Counted from the stretch's first letter, positions 50,296 to 58,966 are shown. The stretch: 64,000 nucleotides of DNA from Sinomicrobium weinanense (GCF_018863395.1 NZ_JAHKRR010000003.1:310001-374000), one strand, 5' to 3'. Notes: generated from the sequence alone by a model not told the origin. Numbers and translations are program-made.

Positions 50296-50383
50296 ACTGG
50301 CATACCCGTACACGAATAAGTGAGCCCACGCCCGGGTCGTAGGCCATTTCACTTATGATCTCGTGTACTTGAAAAGTGCCAGT
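50296..50383. other. Three-tier nested inverted repeat, candidate structured RNA or DNA element
   Basis: Nested arms ACTGGCA/TGCCAGT (50296-50302, 50377-50383), GTACACGA/TCGTGTAC (50308-50315, 50361-50368) and ATAAGTGA/TCACTTAT (50316-50323, 50349-50356) give 23 perfect pairs around a GC-rich loop with GCC/GGC. It lies between the 104-aa gene and the divergent XRE regulator. It may be a structured RNA, a recombination or transfer site, or a leader element. Confidence 0.6.
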
Positions 50384-50486
50384 TTTCTGATATGAGACTC
50401 TAAGCGAATAGCTTCTAATATTTTTCTATAAGAAGTGTCGCAAATATATGTTAATCTGAAACGAATATATAAAAATATTTTAAAAT

Positions 50487-50502
50487 AACACATATATGTG
50501 TT
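50487..50502. promoter_or_regulatory. 16-bp palindrome upstream of the XRE regulator
   Basis: AACACATATATGTGTT is perfectly palindromic and ends 34 bp before the ATG at 50537. An autoregulatory operator for the XRE-type protein is likely. Confidence 0.55.
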
Positions 50503-50536
50503 GAAGTTTTTTTGAAATAATGACAACTTTTATGGA

Positions 50537-50776
50537 ATGAAAAACGATGACTTAGACAGCTTACTTGTAAATATTGGCAAAATAGTTAAGCATCTCCGGA
50601 CAGAAGAAGGCATTTCCCAGCTTGCTTTAGGCAATCATGTGGGACTATCTGCTAATCAGGTTGGTCGTATAGAGAGAGCAGAAGGAAACCCTACTGTTAA
50701 AACCCTTTTTGGTATTGCCAAACATTATAATATAGATATAAAGGAATTTTTCAATGAGCCGATTACTAAAAAGTAG
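50537..50776 (+). CDS. XRE-family helix-turn-helix regulator
   Basis: A 79-aa DNA-binding protein with a single HTH_3 domain: IVKHLRTEEGISQLALGNHV followed by the recognition helix LSANQVGRIERAEGNPTVKT. It is the only rightward gene in the island. A 16-bp palindrome lies in front of it. It probably controls element functions such as excision or mobilization; the target is unknown. The stretch 50777-50907 holds a GGGG..GGC/GCC..CCCC dyad but no gene. Confidence 0.88.
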   Translation: MKNDDLDSLLVNIGKIVKHLRTEEGISQLALGNHVGLSANQVGRIERAEGNPTVKTLFGIAKHYNIDIKEFFNEPITKK

Positions 50777-50907
50777 CTTATAATGTATGGATATTATAAC
50801 GGTAATAGGTAAAAGTGCTTTGTTGATGGCTGTTTAGCCCATGCCATAGGGGAAGGCTATACCCTCAAAGCCCCATATTCTTACCGAACTAATACTATTT
50901 TGCGCGG

Positions 50908-51342
50908 TTATTTTTCTTCGTTGAGCCAGTTTTCATACAAGGCTTTAGCCTCCGGATTTTCTTCCATGAATACCTTGTAATACCTAATGACACGTTCATA
51001 TTTTTCTTCCCAGGATTTCCGTTTCTCACGAAGGTGTACCGTATAAATTAATGAAACTAAAGTGAGTGCATATACCACAATAAAAGAAATCACCAACCAA
51101 CGGGGAAGCCAGTAAGTACCCTTTACCTCTTTATATACCTCCGTTAAATTCTCGTTGTGACGGGATTGTATTTCCCGGTACTCATTAAGGTGTTGTTTTA
51201 ATAGATGTTCTACTTCCGTAGCATCTGCCTTAATTTTTATATCCCCCAAGTGTTCCGACAGCTTTTGCAGTCTTTCAATGGAGATATTAAACCCGTGGAT
51301 TTCCTCGGTTAACAGTTCTGCAATTTCTTCTACCTTAGCCAT
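50908..51342 (-). CDS. Mobilization-linked membrane coiled-coil protein
   Basis: A 144-aa protein with an N-terminal helical region (EEIAELLTEEIHGFNISIER), one membrane span (about 81-99, WLVISFIVVYALTLVSLIYT) and a charged C-terminal coil. It starts 12 bp after the relaxase stop, so it is in the mobilization operon. Such proteins occur next to relaxases in Bacteroidota elements, but I do not recognise the family with certainty. It may anchor the relaxosome to the membrane. Confidence 0.65.
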   Translation of the reverse strand: MAKVEEIAELLTEEIHGFNISIERLQKLSEHLGDIKIKADATEVEHLLKQHLNEYREIQSRHNENLTEVYKEVKGTYWLPRWLVISFIVVYALTLVSLIYTVHLREKRKSWEEKYERVIRYYKVFMEENPEAKALYENWLNEEK

Positions 51343-51353
51343 GATGTTTGTGT

Positions 51354-52229
51354 TTAATATCCTATTTCAAAACCTGTATCTATAACCCTTTTAGCCGCTT
51401 GTTTGGCTAACTCTGTGGTGATTTTTGCGGCCATATTTCCGCTAAGTTCTACGGCTTTACCCATTAGATTGACCTGGTTATCTTGTATCAGCTTTTGGCC
51501 AAACCGTTGGTTACGGGATAATACTGCTCCTAACTTCGCCCCGGACATCTCCCGGTGAACTTCACTACCTTTCAGGTTATGATTCTTGTATTGAAACCGA
51601 AAACCTTGCAACTGGTTCTGTTTGTTTATAGTGGGGATTACCGAAACTCGTTGCCGCTTCATCAGGGAAATGTACTCATCAAAACTTTTCGGTTTGTATT
51701 CCTGTATGATCCTGTCATGTATCTGTTTGATCTCGTTTCGGACGTGTTTCAGGGATTGATCTCTGTGTTGCTGTACTTCTCTGACTGTGGTAAGCTGTAA
51801 TCGTTGCGCCGTTCTTTCGGCAGCCTTCTGGCTACGTTTGCCAATATAGCTATCCTTATAAGCCTTACCCTGAAAATCAATTCTATTGACGTATAAATGA
51901 ATATGGGTATGGGCTTTATCCCGATGCACAAAAGCAATGGCCTGCCGTTCTCCCAATTCCATTTCTTTCATAAAGGTATCGGTAAGTTCTTCCAGGTCTT
52001 CCCGGCTTAGGGTTCGGCCATCCTCGATAGTCGGGCTAAGTACAAAACTCAACGTATTCTTTTCGCAACGGACATTCATCTGCTGTATCATCTGAAATTC
52101 TTTGGTCACTTCTTTGGGGTTGTCTCCGCAAAGGTTTTGGGTATAGACGATCTCGGCATTTTTTTCCTGATTCCATCCGTATTGCATGGAAGCCCGGGTA
52201 TGCGCTATGGATTTACCTTTACCGATCAT
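51354..52229 (-). CDS. Relaxase / mobilization nuclease
   Basis: A 291-aa MobA-like relaxase that nicks oriT and carries the strand into the recipient. The metal-binding three-histidine motif is HTHIHLYVNR (H107, H109, H111), preceded by FVHRDKA. SIAHTRASMQYGW at the N-terminus and KRSQKAAERTAQRLQL later also fit Bacteroidota MobA/BmgA proteins. It is shorter than relaxases with fused primase or helicase parts. Its start overlaps the MobC-like gene by 4 bp. Confidence 0.9.
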   Translation of the reverse strand: MIGKGKSIAHTRASMQYGWNQEKNAEIVYTQNLCGDNPKEVTKEFQMIQQMNVRCEKNTLSFVLSPTIEDGRTLSREDLEELTDTFMKEMELGERQAIAFVHRDKAHTHIHLYVNRIDFQGKAYKDSYIGKRSQKAAERTAQRLQLTTVREVQQHRDQSLKHVRNEIKQIHDRIIQEYKPKSFDEYISLMKRQRVSVIPTINKQNQLQGFRFQYKNHNLKGSEVHREMSGAKLGAVLSRNQRFGQKLIQDNQVNLMGKAVELSGNMAAKITTELAKQAAKRVIDTGFEIGY

Positions 52230-52543
52230 TTTTTAAAATTATACAGGTGTGTTTTTATTTCCTGAACTAACTGGGCTACTTCATCGGCAAGTTTTGGATT
52301 TCGTTTGTGGAACATATTCCTGATCCGTTGAAAGTTGTTGTGGTACTGTACCAACATTTTATAAGCGTCCAGTTGTTCTTCGGTGATCCGCTCCACAATC
52401 CGGTCTTCCATAACGGCCCTCCGGCAATAAGCGCTCATACTCAAACTGGCCCTTTTGGCTTTGATGCGCAGCAGCTTCTTTTCGTACTGTGTGCAGCGAA
52501 ATTTGATATACGTACTTTTGTTATGTTTGCTTTTTCGTACCAA
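52226..52543 (-). CDS. MobC-like relaxosome accessory protein
   Basis: A 105-aa basic protein with ribbon-helix-helix character: YIKFRCTQYEKKLLRIKAKR and SMSAYCRRAVMEDRI, then a helical tail. It fits MobC-type proteins that open oriT for the relaxase. The start is TTG (52543); no in-frame ATG lies between it and the upstream stop, and the conserved part begins within ten residues. It overlaps the relaxase gene by 4 bp and faces the candidate oriT. Confidence 0.8.
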   Translation of the reverse strand: MVRKSKHNKSTYIKFRCTQYEKKLLRIKAKRASLSMSAYCRRAVMEDRIVERITEEQLDAYKMLVQYHNNFQRIRNMFHKRNPKLADEVAQLVQEIKTHLYNFKK

Positions 52544-52624
52544 CGGAGCGTATGAAATAAATAGATTCGGCTTGTCTTCTTGTACTATCTAAAATTTTTC
52601 TTTTGCGACCTCCGGGAGCAAAAG

Positions 52625-52732
52625 CGAGATTGTTTTTGTGGTAACAAAAACACATCTCGAAATTCTTACTCAGCCGGATAGTTGCTGCTGAGTTTCCTTC
52701 TATTGGTTGACATTCCAATATACCCGACCAAT
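52625..52732. other. Candidate oriT: three consecutive inverted repeats
   Basis: Hairpin 1 (52625-52659) has a 15-bp stem, CGAGATTGTTTTTGT with its complement, one bulged C and loop GGTA. Hairpin 2 is CTCAGC/GCTGAG (52669-52674, 52687-52692). Hairpin 3 is ATTGGT/ACCAAT (52702-52707, 52727-52732). They fill the gene-free gap directly upstream of the mobC and relaxase genes, where mobilizable elements keep their transfer origin. Confidence 0.6.
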
Positions 52733-52775
52733 GCGAAGAATGGAATAATATGACAACTCTTCTCTTGGCATGGTA

Positions 52776-53081
52776 TTATTTCCTGCTGGGTTTGATCAAA
52801 CCGGGATTTTTACGGGCCGCTTCTAAAAATTCTGTTTTCGAAAAGAAAACAGGCCGGCCTACTTGAAAATAAGATATTAATCCCTTCTTCTTCCAGCTAA
52901 TCAAAGTCGTTACCGATATACCCAAAAATTTGGCAGCTTCTTTTTGGGTTAGCCGGTCCTCTTCCGGACTGATAGGAGTATTAGAAATCATTTCTGTCTT
53001 TCGGATCTCTTCCACAACCATCCGTATCACCCTCTTCAGATCTTCCTTATTGTGGGTATAAAACAATACATTGCTCATCAT
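52776..53081 (-). CDS. Excisionase-like helix-turn-helix protein
   Basis: A 101-aa protein with the MerR/HTH_17 type DNA-binding domain: RLTQKEAAKFLGISVTTLIS followed by WKKKGLISYFQVGRPVFFSK. Such proteins in Bacteroidota integrated elements act as excisionases or regulators. The helical N-terminus may dimerise. It lies between the candidate oriT and the integrase operon. Either of two adjacent ATGs (53081 or 53078) could be used. Confidence 0.85.
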   Translation of the reverse strand: MMSNVLFYTHNKEDLKRVIRMVVEEIRKTEMISNTPISPEEDRLTQKEAAKFLGISVTTLISWKKKGLISYFQVGRPVFFSKTEFLEAARKNPGLIKPSRK

Positions 53082-53223
53082 CGAACTGTTTTAAGGTTAA
53101 ACTTCCGTTTCAACAGTTCAAAGTTGGCTTAAAAAGGAGAAGGCTCGTTAAATATTCGCCTAATCGGAAATACAAGGAATTGAAAATAAGACAAGTGTAC
53201 TCAACAATAAAGCGTTTTTATCT

Positions 53224-54033
53224 TTATCGCTTTCTTTTAATCCGGTTAAGGAAGGTCCGGATATTGGGAGTATTTTTATAGTGCTCTGAAAATTTATTCT
53301 CACTGGGAATTTTTTCTATGGAATTTCCCAACCAGGGATAAATGGTATTGAGAAAGGCGGAAACATCCGAAAATGAATTGGTGATAATTTCCTCTTTACA
53401 CAAAACCCAAAACAATTCAATAAAGTTGGTTTTATCATCTATGGGAGGGGCTTCAAAAGGACCTTTTATTTTCCGAAGGCGTTGATGCTTTTTTTCGGTT
53501 TCAAAGTGCATGTAAACGAAATACCGGATTTCGTTCTCGTATTGATGATTATAATAGTCATTTAAATAGTTGACCATGTCTTTCTGCCCTACTCCTTCCT
53601 TTCCGTGGTGCCCCTGTGGCCTTAGTTTTAATTTTATGGACGTGTGCAGTGGAGCTGTGATAAAAATAGAAGGTTCCGGTGTGTTTTTGGTTTCCGGGGT
53701 CATTTCTTTATCGGTTATTTCCTCAAAATTTATCACCTCCCAATTACCATTAACATTTTTTATCCGTTTTCGTTTGAAGAAAAAGTATAATGCCGTAGTA
53801 GCCACCACTAAAAAAATAAAATACAAAACAGTTGCAATAATCCGGTCAGTGGTATCGTAGGCATCATCTAACAGGTATGTTACTTCTACAAAAGTAAATG
53901 CACAGAATAAAACGATAAAAAACATGGCAAATAGATTGGTTCTGAAAAAATGGCGTATTGTCCGGACCAAACCATTAAAGGCATTATCCGCCTTTATCAT
54001 CAATACCCCTATATTTTTAAAAATCCGGTTCAT
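53224..54033 (-). CDS. Integrase-linked membrane protein
   Basis: A 269-aa protein with two membrane spans (about 33-55 and 67-86) and a soluble C-terminal domain of about 170 residues ending in basic NRIKRKR. The C-terminal part (FIELFWVLCKEEIITN; DVSAFLNTIYPWLGNS) resembles RteC-like regulatory regions of Bacteroidota elements, but I am not certain. Its start overlaps the integrase stop by 4 bp, so the two are co-translated. Confidence 0.6.
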   Translation of the reverse strand: MNRIFKNIGVLMIKADNAFNGLVRTIRHFFRTNLFAMFFIVLFCAFTFVEVTYLLDDAYDTTDRIIATVLYFIFLVVATTALYFFFKRKRIKNVNGNWEVINFEEITDKEMTPETKNTPEPSIFITAPLHTSIKLKLRPQGHHGKEGVGQKDMVNYLNDYYNHQYENEIRYFVYMHFETEKKHQRLRKIKGPFEAPPIDDKTNFIELFWVLCKEEIITNSFSDVSAFLNTIYPWLGNSIEKIPSENKFSEHYKNTPNIRTFLNRIKRKR

Positions 54034-55271
54034 ACTTTGTTCCAGGTACTGTCCATTTCCCTCTGCTTAAAATCATCCGCTATTTTCACATAACGTTTAA
54101 AAGAACTTTCTTTTTTATGCCCTGTTATATCCCGGACAATCATTTCTTTCATTCCCAAAATAAGGCTATTGGTAACAAAAGTCTTTCGTGCAGTATGGCT
54201 TGTAATCAACTCGTGCTTCGGAAAGGTTTTATCAATACGTTTTTGGCCGATATACCGGGTAATGGTTGTGGGAGTGTTTATTTCTACTTCTTCACAACAT
54301 TCTTTTATGTATTTATTGAACTTTTGTCCGGAAATTACCGGAAGAGGTTCATAAACGGTGTCCCTGTATTTATCTAATATGGCTTTGGAGTACACATTTA
54401 GCGGTATTTTATGATCTATGGTTCTCGTCTTTTGCACATTAATACGGATGTGATTGTCAAATATATTGGATGTCCTTAGTTGTTTTATATCGCTGTATCG
54501 CAATCCGGTAAAACAACCAAAGCAATATACATCCCTTACATGCTCCAAACGTTTGGATTCAAAGTCATGGTTATACAATGTCATTAATTCATCCATTGTT
54601 AAATAAATGACTTCCGTTTCATCTTCCTGCCGTTTAAATCTCTGATAAGCCAGGTTCTCGTGATAACCCCTTTCATAGGCCCAGTTCATAAAAGTTTTGA
54701 GCACCGATATAATCTTGAAAAAATAGTTATTCCTCGCTTCTCTTTCTTCAAAGGCATAATCCCTTAGTTTCTCATAAAACTCCCTGTCGATACTTTCAAA
54801 ATGCAGCTTATCACCTGTAAACGCTTCAAAAGCGGTTAAAAAGTTCTTGTTTGTCACATAGCCTTTTATGGTTCTTTCGGATTTTGTAGTCTTATTAATG
54901 TCAATGAACTCCTGAAAAGAAGTAAAAAAATCATGAGAAAAATTTACGTTGGCCCATCCATCATTTTCGATCTTCTCCATGATAAATTCTTTGGAAGGGC
55001 TTAAACCATTCAAATGAATATACCGGTATAAGTCGGCAAATTTCGTTTTGATCTCTTCTATTTTCTTGTTGTATTCCAAATGGAAATTATACGCTTCAGA
55101 TTTATAAGGTGCTTTGATCTTTTCCTCTTTATCTTTCCAGTGAGAAGGAAGACATTTTACCCCTTTAACCTGCTTTCTTATTCTTTGTCCATTCAAGGTT
55201 ATGGTGTAATAAACGGGAACAAATCCCTTTTTATCTATCTTGTTCTTAACGATATGAAATGAAACTTGCAT
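54030..55271 (-). CDS. int: Tyrosine site-specific integrase of the island
   Basis: A 413-aa tyrosine recombinase. The N-terminal arm-binding and SAM-like core-binding domains precede the catalytic part. Catalytic residues are visible: Arg in FTGLRYSDIKQL (about 255), H359 and R362 in HTARKTF, H385 in ITGHKK and the nucleophile Y394 in FKRYVKI. It ends 160 bp inside attR, reading away from it, as is usual. Two GGTGGCAAA arm sites lie immediately upstream of its start and two more near attL. Confidence 0.96.
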   Translation of the reverse strand: MQVSFHIVKNKIDKKGFVPVYYTITLNGQRIRKQVKGVKCLPSHWKDKEEKIKAPYKSEAYNFHLEYNKKIEEIKTKFADLYRYIHLNGLSPSKEFIMEKIENDGWANVNFSHDFFTSFQEFIDINKTTKSERTIKGYVTNKNFLTAFEAFTGDKLHFESIDREFYEKLRDYAFEEREARNNYFFKIISVLKTFMNWAYERGYHENLAYQRFKRQEDETEVIYLTMDELMTLYNHDFESKRLEHVRDVYCFGCFTGLRYSDIKQLRTSNIFDNHIRINVQKTRTIDHKIPLNVYSKAILDKYRDTVYEPLPVISGQKFNKYIKECCEEVEINTPTTITRYIGQKRIDKTFPKHELITSHTARKTFVTNSLILGMKEMIVRDITGHKKESSFKRYVKIADDFKQREMDSTWNKV

Positions 55272-55303
55272 AATAATTCCAATTGATTTAACTGCACAAA
55301 AGA

Positions 55304-55324
55304 GGTGGCAAAAAAGGTGGCAAA
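55304..55324 (+). promoter_or_regulatory. Arm-type integrase site pair, right
   Basis: GGTGGCAAA at 55304-55312 and 55316-55324, the same 12-bp period and orientation as at 31720-31740. The integrase promoter must overlap this region, so integrase binding could also repress its own gene. Confidence 0.65.
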
Positions 55325-55430
55325 ATTTGGAAAAAACTTAAAAAAAGTAGATTCAAGTAAATTTCACCCATCTCAAATATAATGATTTACAGCAAGTTAT
55401 GAGAGTTTGAAAACAGAAAAAATTTACGGT

Positions 55431-55447
55431 ATTCCCACCCGAGGTAC
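55431..55447. repeat. attR, 17-bp direct repeat
   Basis: Identical to attL at 31656-31672. It is followed at once by the displaced chromosomal terminator. Confidence 0.93.
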
Positions 55448-55450
55448 AAA

Positions 55451-55482
55451 AAAACCTGTAAAATGTTGATTTTACAGGTTTT
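55451..55482 (+). terminator. Original chromosomal terminator of tRNA-Leu, displaced
   Basis: AAAACCTGTAAAA (55451-55463) pairs with TTTTACAGGTTTT (55470-55482), followed by TTGTTTTT. It is similar in place and design to the element's own terminator at 31676 but differs in sequence, as expected if it followed the tRNA before integration. Confidence 0.8.
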
Positions 55483-55523
55483 TTGTTTTTAGAAAATTCT
55501 ATCTGACGCCTGATCATAGTTAT

Positions 55524-55667
55524 TCATATTGAATACGTGCCATCAAACATCTTTCTTAAGGAGTAATTAGCTTGAAAAATCTGATATGCGTTTTCAACTA
55601 ATTCCTGTTTCATAGTACCATCCCCAACAATTAAGAGTACAGCTGTTTGATTGACTATAAATTCTTT
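55524..55667 (-). pseudogene. Possible glycosyltransferase remnant
   Basis: A leftward 47-codon open stretch, closed by TGA at both ends, contains AVLLIVGDGTMKQELVENA. This resembles the donor-site block of GT4-type glycosyltransferases (LLIVGDGPLRxxLE). Only that block remains. It may be debris of a gene lost at the insertion boundary. The rest of 55483-55746 shows nothing. Confidence 0.35.
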
Positions 55668-55746
55668 TCATAACAAAAATTAAAATCCATCGGGCATTAC
55701 TATCAAAGTGAAAGTCAAACCTTTGCTCGGTTTACGGCAGATATTA

Positions 55747-58032
55747 TTAATTATTTTTTTTCTGTAAATATTGAATAGCAAAATCCAGGAATTCATCTTT
55801 ATTTTCTTTTAAACCATGAATCGTTTCTTCCCGTTCAATATCCGGGAGTATGCCTCTTGCAAAGACTTTTTCGCCATTTGGTTGTACCAGATATAAACCC
55901 GTCCATACAAATTTCAATCCCCCCAATAGAGAGCTCACATTAAAATTTCCATTGGCTCCGGCAGTAGGCTGGCCGATAATTGTACCCAATTTATAACTTT
56001 TGACATAACCCAATAAACTTTCGGAATAGCTAATGGCTTTACCATTAGTTAAAAAAACAATATTTTTTTGACCCAAATAAGGCTTTTTGGGTTCAAGGCG
56101 CCGACCTGCTTTTATATAACCGGCAACATTATCCTGATCTGGATAGATATATTTGGGCAGCCTCATCCACGAAGATGCAGTATCTTTTTCCTTGATTAAA
56201 TACGAAATAACATCCCAGGTGAGATCCGGATATGGATATCCTCTCAGGTCAAATATCAGATTTTTGGCCTTAATAAATTTCGGAATTAAATTATTAAAAG
56301 TCTTGATATCGTTCATTGTAAGGTTTATATATTTTGTGTCATTTGAAATATTCCTATATGCAGGCCTGTACCAATTTTTTCGCTTCCCATCATTATGAAT
56401 TGTATCGGTATATGAAAGAGGAACCGCTTTATCATTTACCTTGACAGTGATCTCTTCACCCGGCTTTCCAATAACCGATTCTTTCCTTAGCCTAACATTG
56501 AGCCAGCCTTTTGTTCCCGCAGATATTTTTGACCGGAACTTGTCTAAAAAAACATCGGGATCTTCTCCATTGATCCTAACCACAACATCACCTACATTCA
56601 CAGGCAATTTTTTATCCAAAACATTTGTAATCACCAGTTTGCCCTCCAAAATATCCCAGGCAACAGGGAGTCTTCCTTTTTCCTTATCATACCCTTCAAT
56701 TCTGGCATGTCCGTCCTGCAGCCTGGATATCATCTTTTCAAGAGTTTCCACATGCTCGGCAAAAGTCTGGTCTTTATAGGATTTTGAAATAGCTTTTCTA
56801 AGCTCTTTTTCCCAATCTATATTTAATTCTTTTAAATAAGGGTGAAAATGCTCAACAATATTGTACACCTTTATGACATTGGCTATTCTGAAATCCAATC
56901 CGCTTGTATCAATTTTAGTTTTGTTAAGTTTTTCCTTGAATTGAGCAATGCCACTATTCGGAACTAACGGAAGGGTTTTTCCATGCTCCAGACAAAGGGT
57001 TACGGGAAGCCTGCAATAAGTTGCATCGCCAATTTTTTTGGTAAGTACCTCATTTGGTTTCGGAGTTTCTTCAAATAATTTACCTTCAACTTTTTCAGTA
57101 ACAGAATCTGTAAATTTTAAGGCTATGGCTGTATTTTCTTTGCCGGTTTGCTTCTTTTCAGGCAAGAATGCATATCCGCTTCCCTCGCGTTCCCAATCCG
57201 TAGTTAAGTCCATTGGGCTACCTTTACTGAGGATAGGTTTTTCAGAATTTGTATTTGGTTTTCCCTGTGAAATAGAATAGCTATCTATAAACAGTGTTCC
57301 TTTATCCTTAAGGGAAAAACCAAAAGCAATTTTATTTGCCGAAGAATCTACCTTTGCCCTGATCGTATATTCCGCCCATTCATTATTTTTTATAGGCTTC
57401 CTGGACATGGCATTGTAAAATGAGGTCCCTCCGTCTTTATCCGTAATCTTCAATATCAAATGCCCGGTTCCCCTCGAATAGTCTTTTAGCCGGACTCTCC
57501 CCCTAAACACTATTTCACGGCCAAGGTAGTCTTTAGCATCAAAATTTTTCAGAATTTTACCCAGATGAGAGGCTTCACTTTTTTTGGTAACAGCATTGAC
57601 CCTGACGCTATAGTATATTTCACTGAGATCGTTCGCATCCATTCCAAGCCCCTGATGCTGCCAATACGCCCATTTGCCACAAGAATCGGTAGTACTGATA
57701 TTCTCAATCGGTTGTTTTTTATTACCAAACAAGACCGTTGGGGCAATGGCACTATACATATTTTTTAATACGGAATTGATAGCGTATTTGCCGGTATTCT
57801 CGCGTACTTGTTTTGTGCCGTATACCGAAAACAGGCCCCAATCGATATTTGCAGCGTTGTCACTGGGATGAAAATATTTTACCAGTCCATATGATTTTGC
57901 AAATATCACCAGGTTATTAATTTCCTTTTCGTGTTCAGAATTATTGGAATCAGTGCCATTCGCGCAGCTTATAATAAATACTGAGACAATAACCGAAGTA
58001 ATAAAAATCCCAAATGTTTTATTTATTACCAT
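55747..58032 (-). CDS. S41 family peptidase, lipoprotein
   Basis: A 761-aa exported protein with a lipobox-like FIISC (Cys23). After an unusual N-terminal region of about 350 residues with a beta-sandwich-like part (GRVRLKDYSRGTGHLILKIT), it has a PDZ-like segment (KLPVNVGDVVVRINGEDP) and the S41 tail-specific protease core. The probable nucleophile Ser lies in GKAISYSESLLG, followed by GTIIGQPTAGANG, and FDLRGYPY earlier is family-typical. It probably processes envelope proteins. It lies just outside the island. Confidence 0.85.
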   Translation of the reverse strand: MVINKTFGIFITSVIVSVFIISCANGTDSNNSEHEKEINNLVIFAKSYGLVKYFHPSDNAANIDWGLFSVYGTKQVRENTGKYAINSVLKNMYSAIAPTVLFGNKKQPIENISTTDSCGKWAYWQHQGLGMDANDLSEIYYSVRVNAVTKKSEASHLGKILKNFDAKDYLGREIVFRGRVRLKDYSRGTGHLILKITDKDGGTSFYNAMSRKPIKNNEWAEYTIRAKVDSSANKIAFGFSLKDKGTLFIDSYSISQGKPNTNSEKPILSKGSPMDLTTDWEREGSGYAFLPEKKQTGKENTAIALKFTDSVTEKVEGKLFEETPKPNEVLTKKIGDATYCRLPVTLCLEHGKTLPLVPNSGIAQFKEKLNKTKIDTSGLDFRIANVIKVYNIVEHFHPYLKELNIDWEKELRKAISKSYKDQTFAEHVETLEKMISRLQDGHARIEGYDKEKGRLPVAWDILEGKLVITNVLDKKLPVNVGDVVVRINGEDPDVFLDKFRSKISAGTKGWLNVRLRKESVIGKPGEEITVKVNDKAVPLSYTDTIHNDGKRKNWYRPAYRNISNDTKYINLTMNDIKTFNNLIPKFIKAKNLIFDLRGYPYPDLTWDVISYLIKEKDTASSWMRLPKYIYPDQDNVAGYIKAGRRLEPKKPYLGQKNIVFLTNGKAISYSESLLGYVKSYKLGTIIGQPTAGANGNFNVSSLLGGLKFVWTGLYLVQPNGEKVFARGILPDIEREETIHGLKENKDEFLDFAIQYLQKKNN

Positions 58033-58311
58033 TATACTTTTTTCTCATCAATCCAAAACGCTACTTACGGTATAGTTTTTAGAGACTGTTTAAATTTAGA
58101 CATAAAATTGAGCAAAAAAGACAGCAAATCACTGACATCCCATAAAATAAACTGAAAAATAAAAGCAATCAGATGACTTTAGTCATAACCAATGCCCGAC
58201 AAATTAAACATTTTATAAGAAAATAAAACATTTGATAAATGAAATTTTTGACTGAATGCACGCTTTTCGAAAAGATCAAATTAAGTACAAAAACCGGTTT
58301 GAAGCCCCGGG

Positions 58312-58845
58312 TCATTTTTTAAATCCTTCTCTCAGCTTTTTCATGGCGATACACATTTGTGCCTCAACGGTCTTTACAGAAATGTTCAAGCGTTCTGCTA
58401 TTTCTCTGTATTTCAACCTCTCCTGTTTGCTCAACAATAATATTTCCCTGCATCTGGGCGGTAATTCCCCGATCAGGGATTGCATTTTTTCTATGTTGTC
58501 GTCAATATTTTCAAAAGCACCCTGATCATCTTCCTCATCTTCTGACCGGACATACCAGTACTCCCGGTATGAGTTTTGCTCCTTTACTTTTTTATGATAA
58601 TCGTCAACAAAAGAATTATAAGCCATACTGAACAAATATTTTTTGATCGACGTATGGATCTTAAGCGTTTTCCGTTTGGACCATAAATCAACAAAACAAC
58701 TCTGGGCTATATCTTCGGACAGGGTTAAATTATTGCTTAGCTTTACCAAATAGGCCAGTACTATTTTGTAGTATATACGAAATATCTCGCAGAGCGCTTT
58801 CTTATTTCCTCTTTTAAGCTCCGATAAAAGGTAATCATCTTCCAT
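58312..58845 (-). CDS. ECF-type RNA polymerase sigma factor
   Basis: A 177-aa sigma-70 family protein. Region 2 is visible around LSEDIAQSCFVDLWSKR and YLFSMAYNSFVDDYHK, and region 4 around LPPRCREILLLSKQERLKYR followed by EIAERLNISVKTVEAQM. It is divergent from the FecR anti-sigma gene rather than in front of it in the same direction as is common in Bacteroidota polysaccharide loci. The 121-bp spacer between them must hold both promoters. Confidence 0.92.
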   Translation of the reverse strand: MEDDYLLSELKRGNKKALCEIFRIYYKIVLAYLVKLSNNLTLSEDIAQSCFVDLWSKRKTLKIHTSIKKYLFSMAYNSFVDDYHKKVKEQNSYREYWYVRSEDEEDDQGAFENIDDNIEKMQSLIGELPPRCREILLLSKQERLKYREIAERLNISVKTVEAQMCIAMKKLREGFKK

Positions 58846-58966
58846 TTATCCCTGATCTGTCTTAATTCTTTGCGATTATAATACAAATTTTAAAAAAAAG
58901 TAAAATAATGCTTAGGGGATTTTAAATATTTTACCGTCCCGGAATTAAACCGATCAGACAATCGCA

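Larger units (their letters stand above)
31656..55447. mobile_element. Integrative mobilizable element in tRNA-Leu carrying a defence operon
   Basis: The 3' end of tRNA-Leu (31656-31672) is repeated exactly at 55431-55447, bounding 23.8 kb. Inside the right end is a tyrosine integrase. Next to it lie a MerR-like DNA-binding protein, MobC-like and relaxase genes and an oriT-like region. Paired GGTGGCAAA sites flank both ends. The interior is visibly more AT-rich than the surrounding chromosome. No conjugative secretion genes are present, so transfer would need a helper element. The cargo is an eight-gene kinase/methylase/ATPase operon. Confidence 0.93.

Noticed and set aside
52521-52718. Leftward 65-aa open frame over the candidate oriT
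   Set aside because: Its composition is non-coding in appearance and it covers the inverted repeats; MobC starts independently.
49083-55271. Full integrative conjugative element
   Set aside because: No TraG, TraJ-type or other secretion genes were found; only mobilization functions are present.
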